64,000 nt of DNA, taken from assembly GCF_022788635.1 (NCBI RefSeq), contig NZ_CP076024.1, forward strand, positions 2,542,001-2,606,000. The letters run 5' to 3'. The stretch comes from Methylobacter sp. S3L5C. GTDB taxonomy: Bacteria > Pseudomonadota > Gammaproteobacteria > Methylococcales > Methylomonadaceae. A program made the translations under genes and the position numbers. The notes below the pieces were generated by a model. It was not told where the DNA came from, searched no databases, and saw only the letters and a list, made by a program, of their open reading frames with translations. Below are positions 1 to 10,047 of the stretch, piece by piece (the stretch's first letter is position 1; every line of letters begins with the position of its first letter).

Positions 1-633
1 TTTCTTGACGACGTAATTAATGGTGATTTTTATCAACGTTTTCATGTTGATAAAAATCAGCAGGTGATTAAGGATATTGCTGTTGCCGGTAATGGTGAAC
101 CAACCAGCTTAAAAGAGTTTGCCAAGGCAATCGATTTGATTGGCAAAATAGCAACAGAAGTCGGTGTTTTTCCGCACAGTAATTATGTACTCATTACCAA
201 CGGTAGTTTGGTGCATCAAACTAAAGTACAGGCTGGATTAAAGAGTTTAAATTCTTATGGTGGAGAAGTCTGGTTTAAGCTGGATAGCGCTACGGAACAA
301 GGTAGGGCCTTAATTAACAATACTGCACAAAGTTGCAAGGCCAGTGTGGAAAATCTGTTGCTTTCGGCAACGCTGTGTACGACAAAACTGCAAACCTGTT
401 TAGTGGATTATAATAAACAAGGTTTGTCTGATAAAGAAAAGCAGGCCTATCTTAATCTATTAACGGATATTAAAAAAAGTGGCTGTAATTTGCAGACAGT
501 TATGTTGTACACCATAGCCAGGCCTTCGTCACAGCCTGAAGCTTTGTTGTTGGCACCGTTATCCCCGGAAATATTAAATGCATTTGCTGATCAAATTCGG
601 CTTTTGGGTTTTGATGTGTCTGTAAGCATTTGA
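1..633 (+). CDS. Radical-SAM-like protein, C-terminal part
   Basis: The reading frame is open from the first base, so the gene starts before the window. About 210 C-terminal residues are visible. Residues 28-35 of this fragment read VAGNGEPT, which resembles the GNGEPT motif that follows the iron-sulfur cysteine loop in several radical SAM oxidoreductases. The CxxxCxxC cluster itself would lie upstream and cannot be checked. The rest is mixed alpha/beta with no motif I recognise, so the substrate is unknown. The gene is followed by the tRNA-Leu promoter. The family assignment rests on one motif. Confidence 0.55.
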   Translation, partial: FLDDVINGDFYQRFHVDKNQQVIKDIAVAGNGEPTSLKEFAKAIDLIGKIATEVGVFPHSNYVLITNGSLVHQTKVQAGLKSLNSYGGEVWFKLDSATEQGRALINNTAQSCKASVENLLLSATLCTTKLQTCLVDYNKQGLSDKEKQAYLNLLTDIKKSGCNLQTVMLYTIARPSSQPEALLLAPLSPEILNAFADQIRLLGFDVSVSI

Positions 634-656
634 TTGAAATTTTTTAAAAATATTTC

Positions 657-685
657 TTGTTAAATAAGCAGTATGTCATTATAAT
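657..685 (+). promoter_or_regulatory. Sigma70-type promoter of tRNA-Leu
   Basis: TTGTTA at 657-662 and a perfect TATAAT at 680-685 are separated by 17 bases. The transcription start would fall about 8-10 bases before the tRNA at 701. It lies in an AT-rich gap between the upstream gene and the tRNA. Confidence 0.75.
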
Positions 686-700
686 TTCCGAGCTAAATGT

Positions 701-785
701 GCGAATGTGGCGGAACTGGTAGACGCGCTGGATTTAGGTTCCAGTAGGTTATCCTGTGAGAGTTCGAGTCTCTCCATTCGCACCA
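701..785 (+). tRNA. tRNA-Leu (UAG)
   Basis: A full class II tRNA cloverleaf is visible. The acceptor GCGAATG pairs with CATTCGC, followed by A and an encoded CCA. The anticodon stem CTGGA/TCCAG closes a loop with anticodon TAG, there is a long variable arm, and the T loop is GTTCGAGTC. It is followed by tig. Confidence 0.97.
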
Positions 786-890
786 CCCAATTCTACAAAA
801 TAAAACGATTCAGCGTTTTATATCCAGCTCTTTTAAGCCGTCTAATCGGTATTCATCAAAACTCTTCTATCAATGTATTGAGGTAAATAA

Positions 891-2201
891 ATGCAAGTTT
901 CTGTCGAAAAGACATCCGAATTAAGCAGGAAAATGACTGTTAGCGTGCCCGAAGCCGTTGTTCAGGAGAAAATGGCAGAGCGTTTAAAGTCGTTGGCACG
1001 TGAAGTTAAAATTGATGGTTTTCGCCCTGGCAAAGTACCTCAGCAAGTCGTTAAGAAAATGTTTGGCGACAGGGTGCGCGGCGAAATTGCCAGTGATTTA
1101 ATTAAAGAAACTTACTATGATGCTTTGGAAGGTCAGGATTTAAAGCCTGCCGGTCACCCTCATATAGAGCCTCTGGATGAAACTGACGGCTTTAAATATA
1201 CTGCCGTGTTTGAAGTTTACCCTGAAATCTCATTGGATGGTGTTGATCAACTGGAAGTTAAGCGCCCTATTGCTACAGTTAGCGATAGTGATGTTGATAG
1301 CATGATCGACAAGCTAAGAGATCAAAAGCAAACCTGGCATTTAGTTGATCGTCCAGTTCAAGACCAGGATAATGTTACTATCTGTTTTACAGGTACTACT
1401 GAAGGCGAAAACTTTACCGATGGCAAAGTAGAAGATTTTCAGGTAGTTTGCGGCTTGAAAAAAATGATTCCCGGATTTGAAGATAATCTGGTTGGTCTTG
1501 AAGCCGGCACCAGTAAAACTTTTCAATTAAGTTTTCCGGAAGATTACGGTAACGAAAAGTTGGCAGGTAAAGCAGCAGAATTTATAGTTGATGTTGTTAA
1601 GGTTGAAGAGCCATTGTTGCCCGAGATTGATGAAGAATTCGTTAAAGCATACGGTATTGACGATGGTTCAATTGAGTCTTTCCGTAGCGATGTTAGAAAT
1701 AATATGGAAAGAGAGTTGGAGCAGGCGTTACGTAGCAAGTTGAAAGGCTCGGTAATGGATGCCTTATATGAGAAGATTCAGTTAGCGGTGCCCAATACAT
1801 TGGTTGATGTTGAAGTGGAAAACTTGATGAAGCCTTATATCGAAACAGCTAAAAGACAGAAAATGAAGCTGGATGATCTTAAGTTACCAAGAGATATATT
1901 TGAAGGCCAAGCCAAACGTCGCGTAGCATTAGGTTTGATTTTGGGTGAAATTATCCAAAAAAATGCGATTCAAATAAATGCTGATAAAGTACGTTCAACC
2001 ATTGAAGATATTGCCAAAAGTTACGAAAGTCCTGAAGATGTTGTAAATTGGTACTACTCGGATGAAAGCCGACTAAACGATGTTCAGCAAATGGTTTTGG
2101 AAGATCAAGCGGTTGAATGGTTGGTTGCCCAAGCAAAAGTATCTGACGAAACGGTCGAGTTTAGTGATGTTATGGATAAACAGCAACAGCAGGTATCTTA
2201 A
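891..2201 (+). CDS. tig: Trigger factor, ribosome-associated chaperone and prolyl isomerase
   Basis: The protein has 436 aa, the usual length for trigger factor. Residues 43-50 (GFRPGKVP) are the ribosome-binding loop that docks on protein L23. An FKBP-type prolyl isomerase domain covers roughly residues 160-240, and a helical C-terminal chaperone domain follows. It binds nascent chains at the ribosome exit tunnel in the cytoplasm. The start is supported by TTGAGGT about 7 bases upstream. The stop is immediately followed by the clpP start, so tig and clpP are probably co-transcribed, as in many gammaproteobacteria. Confidence 0.98.
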   Translation: MQVSVEKTSELSRKMTVSVPEAVVQEKMAERLKSLAREVKIDGFRPGKVPQQVVKKMFGDRVRGEIASDLIKETYYDALEGQDLKPAGHPHIEPLDETDGFKYTAVFEVYPEISLDGVDQLEVKRPIATVSDSDVDSMIDKLRDQKQTWHLVDRPVQDQDNVTICFTGTTEGENFTDGKVEDFQVVCGLKKMIPGFEDNLVGLEAGTSKTFQLSFPEDYGNEKLAGKAAEFIVDVVKVEEPLLPEIDEEFVKAYGIDDGSIESFRSDVRNNMERELEQALRSKLKGSVMDALYEKIQLAVPNTLVDVEVENLMKPYIETAKRQKMKLDDLKLPRDIFEGQAKRRVALGLILGEIIQKNAIQINADKVRSTIEDIAKSYESPEDVVNWYYSDESRLNDVQQMVLEDQAVEWLVAQAKVSDETVEFSDVMDKQQQQVS

Positions 2202-2849
2202 ATGTATAGACATCATATAATGAATCAGGCAAAAGCTTTGGAAGCTGCGGGCGGATTGGTTCCTATCGTTATCGAGCAAACTGCCAGAGGCGAACGCTCT
2301 TTCGATATTTACTCAAGACTTTTAAAAGAGCGGGTGATTTTTTTGGTGGGTCAGGTTGAGGATTATATGGCCAATCTGGTGGTTGCCCAGTTGCTTTTTC
2401 TGGAGTCAGAAAACCCTGATAAAGACATCCATTTATACATTAACTCCCCAGGTGGATCAGTCACTGCGGGTATGTCAATTTATGATACCATGCAGTTTAT
2501 CAAGCCTGATGTCAGTACGCTATGTATAGGGCAAGCGGCCAGTATGGGTGCGTTGCTGCTGACAGGTGGAGCGAAGAATAAACGCTATTGTTTGCCACAC
2601 TCAAGGATGATGATCCATCAGCCTTTAGGTGGATTTCAAGGTCAGGCTTCTGATTTTGATATTCATGCAAGAGAAATCCTGTCTATAAAAGATAAGCTCA
2701 ACAAGATCTTGGCTCACCATACAGGTCAACCTATCGAAAAAGTTCAGCAAGATACTGATAGAGACAATTTCTTGAGTTCTGAAGATGCTGTAAGTTATGG
2801 CTTGATTGATAAAGTATTGGCAAATAGATCAGCTGGTTCCGATCTATAA
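2202..2849 (+). CDS. clpP: ATP-dependent Clp protease proteolytic subunit
   Basis: The protein has 215 aa and is a serine peptidase that assembles into a double heptamer and degrades proteins fed to it by ClpX or ClpA. The catalytic triad is visible as Ser114 (in QAASMGA), His139 (in MMIHQPLGG) and Asp188 (in DTDRD). These sit at the same mutual spacing as in E. coli ClpP. The N-terminus is slightly longer than in E. coli and may be processed. The ATG directly abuts the tig stop; a later in-frame ATG (residue 7) is an alternative start. clpX follows 83 bases downstream, the classical clpP-clpX order. Confidence 0.98.
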   Translation: MYRHHIMNQAKALEAAGGLVPIVIEQTARGERSFDIYSRLLKERVIFLVGQVEDYMANLVVAQLLFLESENPDKDIHLYINSPGGSVTAGMSIYDTMQFIKPDVSTLCIGQAASMGALLLTGGAKNKRYCLPHSRMMIHQPLGGFQGQASDFDIHAREILSIKDKLNKILAHHTGQPIEKVQQDTDRDNFLSSEDAVSYGLIDKVLANRSAGSDL

Positions 2850-2932
2850 AGGTTGGTATTATTTTGGCATTTTGATATGCTTGGTTCTATAGATTGTTGA
2901 AATATCTTTTTGATGTTTGCAGGAGCTGATTT

Positions 2933-4207
2933 ATGAGTAATGATAAAAATGGCAAAGATAGTGAAAAATTACTATATTGTTCTTTTTGCGGTAAAAGCCA
3001 GCATGAAGTAAGAAAGCTTATTGCCGGGCCTTCGGTTTATGTCTGTGATGAGTGTGTTGAGCTTTGTAATGACATTATTAAAGATGAGTTGCAGGATGAT
3101 TCTTCTTCTTTTGGCAGTAACAAACTACCTAAGCCAAGAGAAATAAAAGAAGAGCTCGATGCCTATGTCATTGGCCAGGATCGCGCTAAAAAAATATTGG
3201 CAGTGGCTGTTTATAATCATTATAAGCGGTTGCGCAGCAAGTCAAAAAAAGACTCGGTTGAATTGGCTAAAAGTAATATTTTATTGATTGGGCCTACGGG
3301 TTCAGGTAAAACTTTATTGGCTGAAACGCTGGCGCGTCTGCTTGATGTGCCTTTTACCATTGCTGATGCCACTACATTGACTGAAGCAGGTTATGTGGGT
3401 GAAGACGTAGAAAATATCATCCAGAAAATTTTACAGAAATGTGACTATGATGTAGAAAAAGCTGAAACCGGTATTGTTTATATTGATGAAATTGACAAGA
3501 TTTCCAGAAAATCGGATAACCCTTCAATTACTCGCGATGTTTCAGGTGAGGGTGTTCAACAAGCTTTATTAAAATTAATTGAAGGTACTATAGCTTCGGT
3601 GCCGCCTCAGGGTGGCCGTAAGCATCCCCAAGGGGAATTTTTACAGGTTAATACCGCTAATATTTTGTTTATAGTTGGTGGTGCTTTTGCCGGTTTGGAT
3701 AGGGTTATTAAAGCTCGATCTGAAAAAGGTGGCATAGGTTTTTCTGCAGATGTAAAAAGCAAAGATGAATCTAAAAATATTGGTCAACTATTTGCAGAAG
3801 TTGAATCTGAAGATTTGATAAAATACGGGTTGATACCTGAGTTTGTTGGCCGTTTACCGATAATAGCCACGTTGGAAGAGTTGGACGAGAAGGCGCTTGT
3901 GCAAATTTTGACGGAGCCAAAAAATGCACTTATTAAGCAGTATAAGCATTTATTTGAAATGGAAGGCGCTGAGTTGGAGTTTCGTGAGGATTCTTTAACG
4001 GCTATTGCCAAAAAAGCCATGGAAAGAAAAACTGGCGCCAGAGGATTGAGGACTATTGTTGAAAATGTATTGCTGAATACTATGTATGAGCTTCCCTCAG
4101 TTGACAATATCTCTAAGGTAGTCGTCGATGAAAGCGTTATTTTAGGTGATTCCGAGCCTCTTTTAGTTTATGAGACGGATGTAAAAAAGGTTTCTGCCGA
4201 ATCTTAA
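2933..4207 (+). CDS. clpX: ATP-dependent Clp protease ATP-binding subunit ClpX
   Basis: The protein has 424 aa, the standard length. The N-terminal zinc-binding domain shows Cys16, Cys19, Cys38 and Cys41. Walker A is GPTGSGKT at residues 120-127, and Walker B is the VYIDEIDK segment. The IGF loop needed to dock onto ClpP is not scored here, but the AAA+ core is complete. ClpX unfolds tagged or adaptor-delivered substrates and threads them into ClpP in the cytoplasm. AGGAG lies 8 bases before the ATG. The gene ends before a large hairpin and a long spacer preceding lon. Confidence 0.98.
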   Translation: MSNDKNGKDSEKLLYCSFCGKSQHEVRKLIAGPSVYVCDECVELCNDIIKDELQDDSSSFGSNKLPKPREIKEELDAYVIGQDRAKKILAVAVYNHYKRLRSKSKKDSVELAKSNILLIGPTGSGKTLLAETLARLLDVPFTIADATTLTEAGYVGEDVENIIQKILQKCDYDVEKAETGIVYIDEIDKISRKSDNPSITRDVSGEGVQQALLKLIEGTIASVPPQGGRKHPQGEFLQVNTANILFIVGGAFAGLDRVIKARSEKGGIGFSADVKSKDESKNIGQLFAEVESEDLIKYGLIPEFVGRLPIIATLEELDEKALVQILTEPKNALIKQYKHLFEMEGAELEFREDSLTAIAKKAMERKTGARGLRTIVENVLLNTMYELPSVDNISKVVVDESVILGDSEPLLVYETDVKKVSAES

Positions 4208-4212
4208 CGTTA

Positions 4213-4260
4213 CATTGATTAAGCAACCAGCAGTTTAGGCTGGTGGTTGCGTAATCAATG
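4213..4260 (+). terminator. Large hairpin after clpX
   Basis: Nineteen-base arms starting CATTGATTAAGCAACCAGC pair with a bulged complement ending GTAATCAATG, around a 7-base loop. No T-run follows, so this is not a classical intrinsic terminator. It could protect the mRNA 3' end or act with Rho. The rest of the clpX-lon gap (4261-4808) is AT-rich and I see no gene in it. Confidence 0.55.
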
Positions 4261-4808
4261 GGTAAGGTTCGAACCATGTCATTAAAAATTATTAATTTCA
4301 ACTACTAAATTATCGTGTTTTATTGTTTAGCACAGTACTTAAGATAATTTTTTATCACTTTTTTAGTCAAATTTTTTGTAAATACAACTTCTTTTGTTGC
4401 TCTACAGGGCTAATAAATTCTTTCTGTTATCTTTATTTTTAGAGTCTCCAATCGTTAAGTTACGTCGAGACAAAAAAGAATGTCGAGTTTTATCAGCAGG
4501 AAAGCCGCCATACCAAAAAATTGATAAGCATTTTTTCATTTTATGGTGAATAGCGTGTGTTAAAAATAATCGATAAAAAATTACTTTAAAGACAAGTATT
4601 TTAATTTCACTGCATAGTCTTAAGAATTAAAATGTATGGCTGTTCAGGATGTTTTACTCGCTATTGTTCTTGATATAAGCATGTCCCTTGCATAAGCCAA
4701 GATAAGCTTTGTCGGATTAACCAACTTCTGCGTATAAAATCACTTTGCACTATGGGCTATTAATTTATTATCTTTTTTGTAGAGAAGCGATATATTGTAT
4801 TTCTATTC

Positions 4809-4836
4809 CTTGCTATTTTAATTAGCGCCCCCATAA
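4809..4836 (+). promoter_or_regulatory. Sigma32-like heat-shock promoter of lon
   Basis: CTTGCTA at 4809-4815 and CCCCATAA at 4829-4836 are separated by 13 bases. This matches the heat-shock sigma32 pattern (CTTGAAA, 13-15 bases, CCCCATNT) well in the -10 and moderately in the -35. The start site would lie about 30 bases before the lon ATG. lon is heat-induced through such a promoter in E. coli; that it is so here is inferred. Confidence 0.6.
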
Positions 4837-4871
4837 CCTTCTAATCAAAGAAATCGTTAAAGGTTCCGTTT

Positions 4872-7304
4872 ATGGAAACGCACAAAATGAAAGAGTTACA
4901 ACAAGTAGATAGCTTGATTCCTGTTTTGCCACTTAGGGATGTAGTGGTTTATCCGCATATGGTTATTCCATTATTTGTCGGTAGGGATAGATCTATTGAT
5001 GCCCTAGATGCCGCTATGAAGGACAATAAGCAGGTTTTGTTGGTTGCGCAAAAAGAAGCTGAGGTTGACGAGCCGGATTTTACCGATCTTTATGAGGTCG
5101 GTACCTTGGCTAACATTCTACAGTTGCTTAAGTTGCCCGATGGTACGGTCAAGGTTTTGGTAGAAGGATGTGAGCGGAGTAAAGTTATACATTATCAAGA
5201 AACAGCGAGTTTTTTTTCAGCGGCAGTTGAGAAAATTGATGATATTTTTACTATTTCTGCTCAAGAGCAGGATGTATTGCAACGGACAGTTATCAATTCA
5301 TTTGATCAATACGTTAAATTGAATAATAAAATCCCGCCAGAAGTTTTAAATGCTTTGTCGGGTATTGATGATCCAAGTCGACTTGCCGATACAATGGCAG
5401 CTCATATGACCTTAAAAGTTAGTGATAAGCAGATTATTCTTGAAACCGCAGATATTGAAAAGCGGCTGGAAAATTTAATGACTTTAATGGAAGGCGAAGT
5501 TGATCTTCTGGAAATGGAGAAAAAAATTCGTGTGCGCGTTAAGCAGCAGATGGAGAAAAATCAAAGAGAATACTACCTGAATGAACAGATGAAAGCGATT
5601 CAAAAAGAATTGGGCGACATGGATGACGTGCCCAATGAAATTGAAGAGCTGGAAAAGAAAATTATCAACGCAGGTATGTCAAAAGAAGCAAAAACAAAAG
5701 CGACAACCGAGCTTAACAAGCTTAAATTAATGCCGCCTATGTCTGCAGAAGCCACGGTAGTTCGTAATTATATTGACTGGATGGTTAACGTCCCTTGGAA
5801 GAAAAAAAGTAAAGTTAGCCATGATTTAAAAATTGCCGAGCAGGTTTTGGAAGCTGAACATTATGGCTTGGAAAAGGTAAAAGAACGTATTCTTGAATAT
5901 CTTGCCGTACAACAGCGAGTAAAGCAGCTTAAGGGGCCAATTTTATGCCTTGTTGGGCCTCCAGGTGTTGGTAAGACCTCATTAGGTGAGTCTATTGCCA
6001 GAGCAACCAATCGCAAGTATGTGCGCATGTCTTTGGGCGGCGTTAGGGATGAAGCAGAAATTCGCGGGCATAGGCGTACTTATATTGGCTCTATGCCAGG
6101 TAAGATTTTGCAGAATCTGGCTAAAGTTAAAACTCGAAATCCGATGTTTTTACTTGATGAGATTGACAAAATGGCGGCCGATTTTCGAGGTGATCCGGCA
6201 TCTGCACTCCTGGAAGTATTGGACCCTGAGCAAAATCATACTTTTTCAGATCACTATCTTGAAGTAGATTTTGATTTGTCTGATGTGATGTTTGTTGCTA
6301 CCGCCAATACTATGAACATTCCTCCGGCTCTACTCGATAGAATGGAAGTTATTCGGCTTGCAGGTTATACGGAAGATGAAAAAATAAATATTGCCATTCG
6401 TTATTTAATCCCAAAACAAGTGAAAAATAACGGTCTTGAAGAGCATGAGCTTGAGATTTCAGAAACTGCAGTCAGGGATATGATTCGTTATTACTCGCGT
6501 GAAGCGGGGGTGCGTAATCTTGAAAGGGATATTTCAAAAATTTGTCGTAAAGTCGTTAAGGCGCTTTTGTTGCAGTCTGAAAAAAATAAAGTTTTAGTCA
6601 CACCTGATAATCTCGATAACTATTTGGGGGTCAAGCGGTTTAATTATGGGTTGGCTGAAGAGCAGGATCAGATTGGACAAGTTACTGGTCTGGCCTGGAC
6701 TGAAGTGGGTGGAGAATTATTAACCATTGAAACAGCGGTAATTCCTGGAAAAGGCAAGCATTCGGCAACAGGTAAGCTGGGCGAAGTCATGAAAGAATCT
6801 ATTGAAGCTGCGATGACGGTGGTTAGAAGTCGCTCCGAGCTTTTAGGGATAGATAATGAGCTCTTTCAAAAAAATGATATTCATGTTCATGTTCCTGAAG
6901 GCGCTACCCCGAAAGACGGTCCCAGTGCCGGTATAGGCATGTGTACTGCGATAATTTCAGCATTAACCAAAATTCCTGTGCGGGCTAATGTAGCCATGAC
7001 GGGTGAAATTACTTTACGAGGCGAGGTGCTTCCTATTGGTGGGTTAAAAGAGAAGTTATTGGCGGCTCATCGTGGCGGTATAACAACGGTTATAATTCCA
7101 GCCGAGAACGAAAAGGATTTGGTTGAGATACCTGAAAATATCAAGCAAAACCTTGACATAAGATCGGTTCACTGGATAGACGAGGTATTGGCAGTTGCTT
7201 TGCAATATATGCCTGTTCCTGTTGATAAAAAAGCTGATGATGGACAAGGTAAAGCTGAATCTGAACAGGTTCAAACAATACAGTCGGGTCTTACTGCCCA
7301 TTAG
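4872..7304 (+). CDS. lon: ATP-dependent protease Lon
   Basis: The protein has 810 aa. The order is an N-terminal substrate-binding domain, a coiled-coil helical region around residues 200-300, an AAA+ domain with Walker A GPPGVGKT at 362-369, and a C-terminal protease domain. The catalytic dyad is Ser685 (in KDGPSAG) and Lys728 (in [11 protein letters not shown]), both six residues later than in E. coli Lon. Lon degrades misfolded and short-lived regulatory proteins in the cytoplasm. A second ATG five codons in is an alternative start. hupB follows with its own promoter, the usual lon-hupB order. Confidence 0.98.
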   Translation: METHKMKELQQVDSLIPVLPLRDVVVYPHMVIPLFVGRDRSIDALDAAMKDNKQVLLVAQKEAEVDEPDFTDLYEVGTLANILQLLKLPDGTVKVLVEGCERSKVIHYQETASFFSAAVEKIDDIFTISAQEQDVLQRTVINSFDQYVKLNNKIPPEVLNALSGIDDPSRLADTMAAHMTLKVSDKQIILETADIEKRLENLMTLMEGEVDLLEMEKKIRVRVKQQMEKNQREYYLNEQMKAIQKELGDMDDVPNEIEELEKKIINAGMSKEAKTKATTELNKLKLMPPMSAEATVVRNYIDWMVNVPWKKKSKVSHDLKIAEQVLEAEHYGLEKVKERILEYLAVQQRVKQLKGPILCLVGPPGVGKTSLGESIARATNRKYVRMSLGGVRDEAEIRGHRRTYIGSMPGKILQNLAKVKTRNPMFLLDEIDKMAADFRGDPASALLEVLDPEQNHTFSDHYLEVDFDLSDVMFVATANTMNIPPALLDRMEVIRLAGYTEDEKINIAIRYLIPKQVKNNGLEEHELEISETAVRDMIRYYSREAGVRNLERDISKICRKVVKALLLQSEKNKVLVTPDNLDNYLGVKRFNYGLAEEQDQIGQVTGLAWTEVGGELLTIETAVIPGKGKHSATGKLGEVMKESIEAAMTVVRSRSELLGIDNELFQKNDIHVHVPEGATPKDGPSAGIGMCTAIISALTKIPVRANVAMTGEITLRGEVLPIGGLKEKLLAAHRGGITTVIIPAENEKDLVEIPENIKQNLDIRSVHWIDEVLAVALQYMPVPVDKKADDGQGKAESEQVQTIQSGLTAH

Positions 7305-7374
7305 AAATGCTTTGCAGTTTTGTAACTTTATGGTACGAAACCGCAAAAAACATGGCCTCTGAGGGCTTTAAAGC

Positions 7375-7404
7375 TTGACACTATGTAACTGCAATTGATA
7401 TAAA
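7375..7404 (+). promoter_or_regulatory. Sigma70 promoter of hupB
   Basis: A perfect TTGACA at 7375-7380 and TATAAA at 7399-7404 are separated by 18 bases. The leader of about 90 bases ends in a strong AGGGGG ribosome binding site before the hupB ATG at 7501. This fits a highly expressed nucleoid protein. Confidence 0.75.
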
Positions 7405-7500
7405 TACCCGTGTTTCTTGTGTTGCTGCAGTTTTTGTACATAAGAATAAACATAAGGACTTCACGCAATTTACATAAAAATAACTTCCTTAGGGGGAAAA

Positions 7501-7773
7501 ATGAACAAATCTGAACTGATCGATGCTATAGCAGAATCTTCTGGCTTGACTAAAGCCGATGCTGGTCGTGCTTTGGACGGCTTTCTTGGCGCAGTGACAA
7601 GTGCTCTAAGCAAAGGTGATTCTGTTGCTTTAGTTGGCTTTGGTACCTACTCTGTAAAAGAAAGAGCTGAGCGTAAAGGTCGTAATCCACAGTCTGGAGA
7701 AGAGATTACTATCAAAGCTGCAAAAATTCCTTCATTTAAAGCTGGTAAATCTTTAAAAGATGCTGTAAACTAG
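7501..7773 (+). CDS. hupB: DNA-binding protein HU-beta
   Basis: The protein has 90 aa, the exact HU length. It begins [16 protein letters not shown] and contains the conserved [18 protein letters not shown] segment that leads into the DNA-intercalating beta arm. HU bends and compacts DNA as a dimer. The sequence has its own strong promoter and an AGGGGG ribosome binding site. It lies directly after lon, the standard arrangement in gammaproteobacteria. Confidence 0.98.
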   Translation: MNKSELIDAIAESSGLTKADAGRALDGFLGAVTSALSKGDSVALVGFGTYSVKERAERKGRNPQSGEEITIKAAKIPSFKAGKSLKDAVN

Positions 7774-7824
7774 ATTTTTTTAGTTGAGCAGTTTTAATTC
7801 AACATTAAAAAATCCGTTATATAG

Positions 7825-7854
7825 TTGGCAATTACTTTTAAAGTAGTTTATAAT
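7825..7854 (+). promoter_or_regulatory. Promoter of the tRNA-Val/tRNA-Asp unit
   Basis: TTGGCA at 7825-7830 and TATAAT at 7849-7854 are separated by 18 bases, and the tRNA begins 11 bases after the -10 box. Confidence 0.7.
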
Positions 7855-7865
7855 GGGAATTAGTC

Positions 7866-7941
7866 GGGTGCTTAGCTCAGCTGGGAGAGCATCGCCCTTA
7901 CAAGGCGAGGGTCGGGGGTTCGATCCCCTCAGCACCCACCA
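7866..7941 (+). tRNA. tRNA-Val (UAC)
   Basis: A complete cloverleaf with acceptor GGGTGCT/AGCACCC, anticodon stem TCGCC/GGCGA, anticodon TAC, T arm GGGGGTTCGATCCCC and encoded CCA. It is six bases from tRNA-Asp, so the two are processed from one transcript. Confidence 0.97.
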
Positions 7942-7947
7942 GACTTT

Positions 7948-8024
7948 GGAGTGGTAGTTCAGTTGGTTAGAATACCGGCCTGTCACGTCGGTGGTCGCGG
8001 GTTCGAGTCCCGTCCACTCCGCCA
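7948..8024 (+). tRNA. tRNA-Asp (GUC)
   Basis: A complete cloverleaf with acceptor GGAGTGG/CCACTCC, anticodon GTC in the loop CTGTCAC, T arm CGGGTTCGAGTCCCG and encoded CCA. A strong intrinsic terminator follows. Confidence 0.97.
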
Positions 8025-8030
8025 AATTAA

Positions 8031-8065
8031 AAAACCCCGAACCGATTGGTTCGGGGTTTTTTTTT
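8031..8065 (+). terminator. Intrinsic terminator after tRNA-Asp
   Basis: The stem AAAACCCCGAACC pairs with GGTTCGGGGTTTT around a GATT loop, followed by a run of T to 8065. It ends the tRNA-Val/tRNA-Asp transcript just before ppiD. Confidence 0.95.
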
Positions 8066-8096
8066 GCTTCGTAAATTCATTCTTTAGGGCTGATCT

Positions 8097-9986
8097 ATGC
8101 TGACAAAAATTAGAGAAAAGGCACAAGGTGCTTTTGCTTGGGGTATTTTGATATTAATTTGTGTACCTTTTGCGTTATGGGGTATTAATAATTATTTGGA
8201 TACCGGTACAGAAGCAGTAGTTGCATCCGTGGGTGATAAAGACTTTTATCAACGAGATGTTAATAAAGCTTATGAGGAATATAGTCAGAATTTTCAAGGA
8301 TTGGGTGTTGATGAGAAATCATTAAAAGCACAAGCACTACAAAAGCTGATCAAAGATGAAGTTTTATTGCAATATGTGCATGCAGAGGGTCTTGTTGTAA
8401 CTGATAACGAAGCAAGGGATTTTATTAAAACCCTGCCTTATTTTCAGGTGGATGGTAAATTTAGTGACCAACAATATAAAACATTACTCAGCTCGCAACG
8501 GATTTCTTCCGCTGAATTTGTCAGCAGAATTAAGAATGCGCTCATAATGGAGCAGTTTCAGCATAGTATTGTTGATAGCAGTTTCGCTACACAATATGAT
8601 GTGGAAAGTTTTTTTAAGATCCAAAATCAATTGCGTGATATCGATTATGTAACGGTTCCTGTGCAGTCATTGACAGAGCAGCCGACGATAGAAGAAATAA
8701 CCACTTACTACCAACAACATCAGGATTTATATCGAACTCCTGAACAGGTTTCTGTTGAGTATGTTGAATTGTCACTTGAAGATATTGCCAAAAAAATAGT
8801 CGTTACTGATGATAAGTTAAAGGCTTTCTATGAAGAGCAAAAAAATCAATTCACTACGCCAGAACGTAGGAAAATCAGTCATATATTATTTTTAGTTAAT
8901 GACAAAGTAACTGAAAAAGTCGCCTTGGAAAAAGCCCTGAAAGTAAAACAAGAATTGGCCAATAAAGATTTTTCTACTCTGGCTACCGAAGTATCTGATG
9001 ATAAAGTAACTGCTAAACAAGGCGGAGATTTGGGTTTGTTTAACGTTGGTGTTATGGAAAAATCATTCGAAGACGCTGCCAGTACTTTAAAGCTTGGTGA
9101 GGTATCAAATCCGGTAAAATCAGCCTTTGGATATCATTTAATTAAAGTAACCGAGCTTGTGCCAGGGAATATTAAGCCTTTTGATAGTGTAAAAAGTGAA
9201 GTAACTAAAGCTTATCAAAAAGTTCAGGCAGAAAATACTTTTTATGAGGCAGGTCAGAAATTAACTGAAATGAGTTATGAAAATCCTGATAATTTGCAAA
9301 CAGTTGCTGATGCTTTGGGTGTTTCTGTTCAGAAATCGGTATTGTTTACGCGAGAAAAAGGTGATGGCATTGCTGCTAACGACAAAATACGCGGCGCAGC
9401 ATTTTCTGAAGAAGTCTTGCAAGGTAACAATAGTGCACCTGTAGAGCAGGGCGCTGATCGTTTGGTTGTGGTAAGGCTTTCAGAGCATAAGGTAGCTTCC
9501 AAGCGAGAACTCAATGAAGTTAAACAAGAAGTAGCGGATGTTTTGTCAAAAGAAAAAGCTCAGCTAATGACCCTTCAGAAAGCCGCACAAATTAAAGCAC
9601 GCTTGCAGGCAGGTGAATCCATCCAGGTTTTGGCGGCTGAGAATAAGCTGGAAATTAAAGCCGAGAAAGCACTTGTACGTAGTAAAAACAAGCTGCCTGA
9701 GCAATTAAGTCATGTTATTTTTACAGCGGCTAAACCTGATGGTACTAAACCCAGTGTATTTATTGCAGCATTACCTTCCGGTGAGCAAGTTGTCGTCAGT
9801 CTGTCAAAAGTTACCGCAGGTATTATGAGCGAAGATGACAAGAAACAGATGGAATTGGCGAAGAAGAACATTGCCAATGCATTCGGTCAAACTGAATTCA
9901 ATCAGGTATTGAATAGTTTGCAGACGGAAGCTAATGTAGAGATTAATACAAAGAATCAAGCGCAAGCGCAGACTCAGGGTCAATAA
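8097..9986 (+). CDS. ppiD: Periplasmic folding chaperone PpiD (SurA/parvulin family)
   Basis: The protein has 629 aa. A single N-terminal membrane anchor covers residues 15-33 (AWGILILICVPFALWGI). A SurA-like N-terminal chaperone domain follows, then a parvulin rotamase domain around residues 255-355, and a long helical C-terminal region. PpiD sits at the SecYEG translocon and helps newly secreted proteins fold in the periplasm. The C-terminus ends in a glutamine-rich tail (QAQAQTQGQ). The order hupB-tRNAs-ppiD is common. A shared terminator separates it from the convergent fabI. Confidence 0.95.
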   Translation: MLTKIREKAQGAFAWGILILICVPFALWGINNYLDTGTEAVVASVGDKDFYQRDVNKAYEEYSQNFQGLGVDEKSLKAQALQKLIKDEVLLQYVHAEGLVVTDNEARDFIKTLPYFQVDGKFSDQQYKTLLSSQRISSAEFVSRIKNALIMEQFQHSIVDSSFATQYDVESFFKIQNQLRDIDYVTVPVQSLTEQPTIEEITTYYQQHQDLYRTPEQVSVEYVELSLEDIAKKIVVTDDKLKAFYEEQKNQFTTPERRKISHILFLVNDKVTEKVALEKALKVKQELANKDFSTLATEVSDDKVTAKQGGDLGLFNVGVMEKSFEDAASTLKLGEVSNPVKSAFGYHLIKVTELVPGNIKPFDSVKSEVTKAYQKVQAENTFYEAGQKLTEMSYENPDNLQTVADALGVSVQKSVLFTREKGDGIAANDKIRGAAFSEEVLQGNNSAPVEQGADRLVVVRLSEHKVASKRELNEVKQEVADVLSKEKAQLMTLQKAAQIKARLQAGESIQVLAAENKLEIKAEKALVRSKNKLPEQLSHVIFTAAKPDGTKPSVFIAALPSGEQVVVSLSKVTAGIMSEDDKKQMELAKKNIANAFGQTEFNQVLNSLQTEANVEINTKNQAQAQTQGQ

Positions 9987-10001
9987 TCGGGCCAATCAAG
10001 C

Positions 10002-10033
10002 ATAAAAAAGGGAGCGTAAGCTCCCTTTTTTAT
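10002..10033. terminator. Bidirectional terminator between ppiD and fabI
   Basis: ATAAAAAAGGGAGC pairs with GCTCCCTTTTTTAT around a four-base loop. The A-run and T-run on the two arms allow termination on both strands of these convergent genes. Confidence 0.92.
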
Positions 10034-10047
10034 GTGTCTGTAATTAT

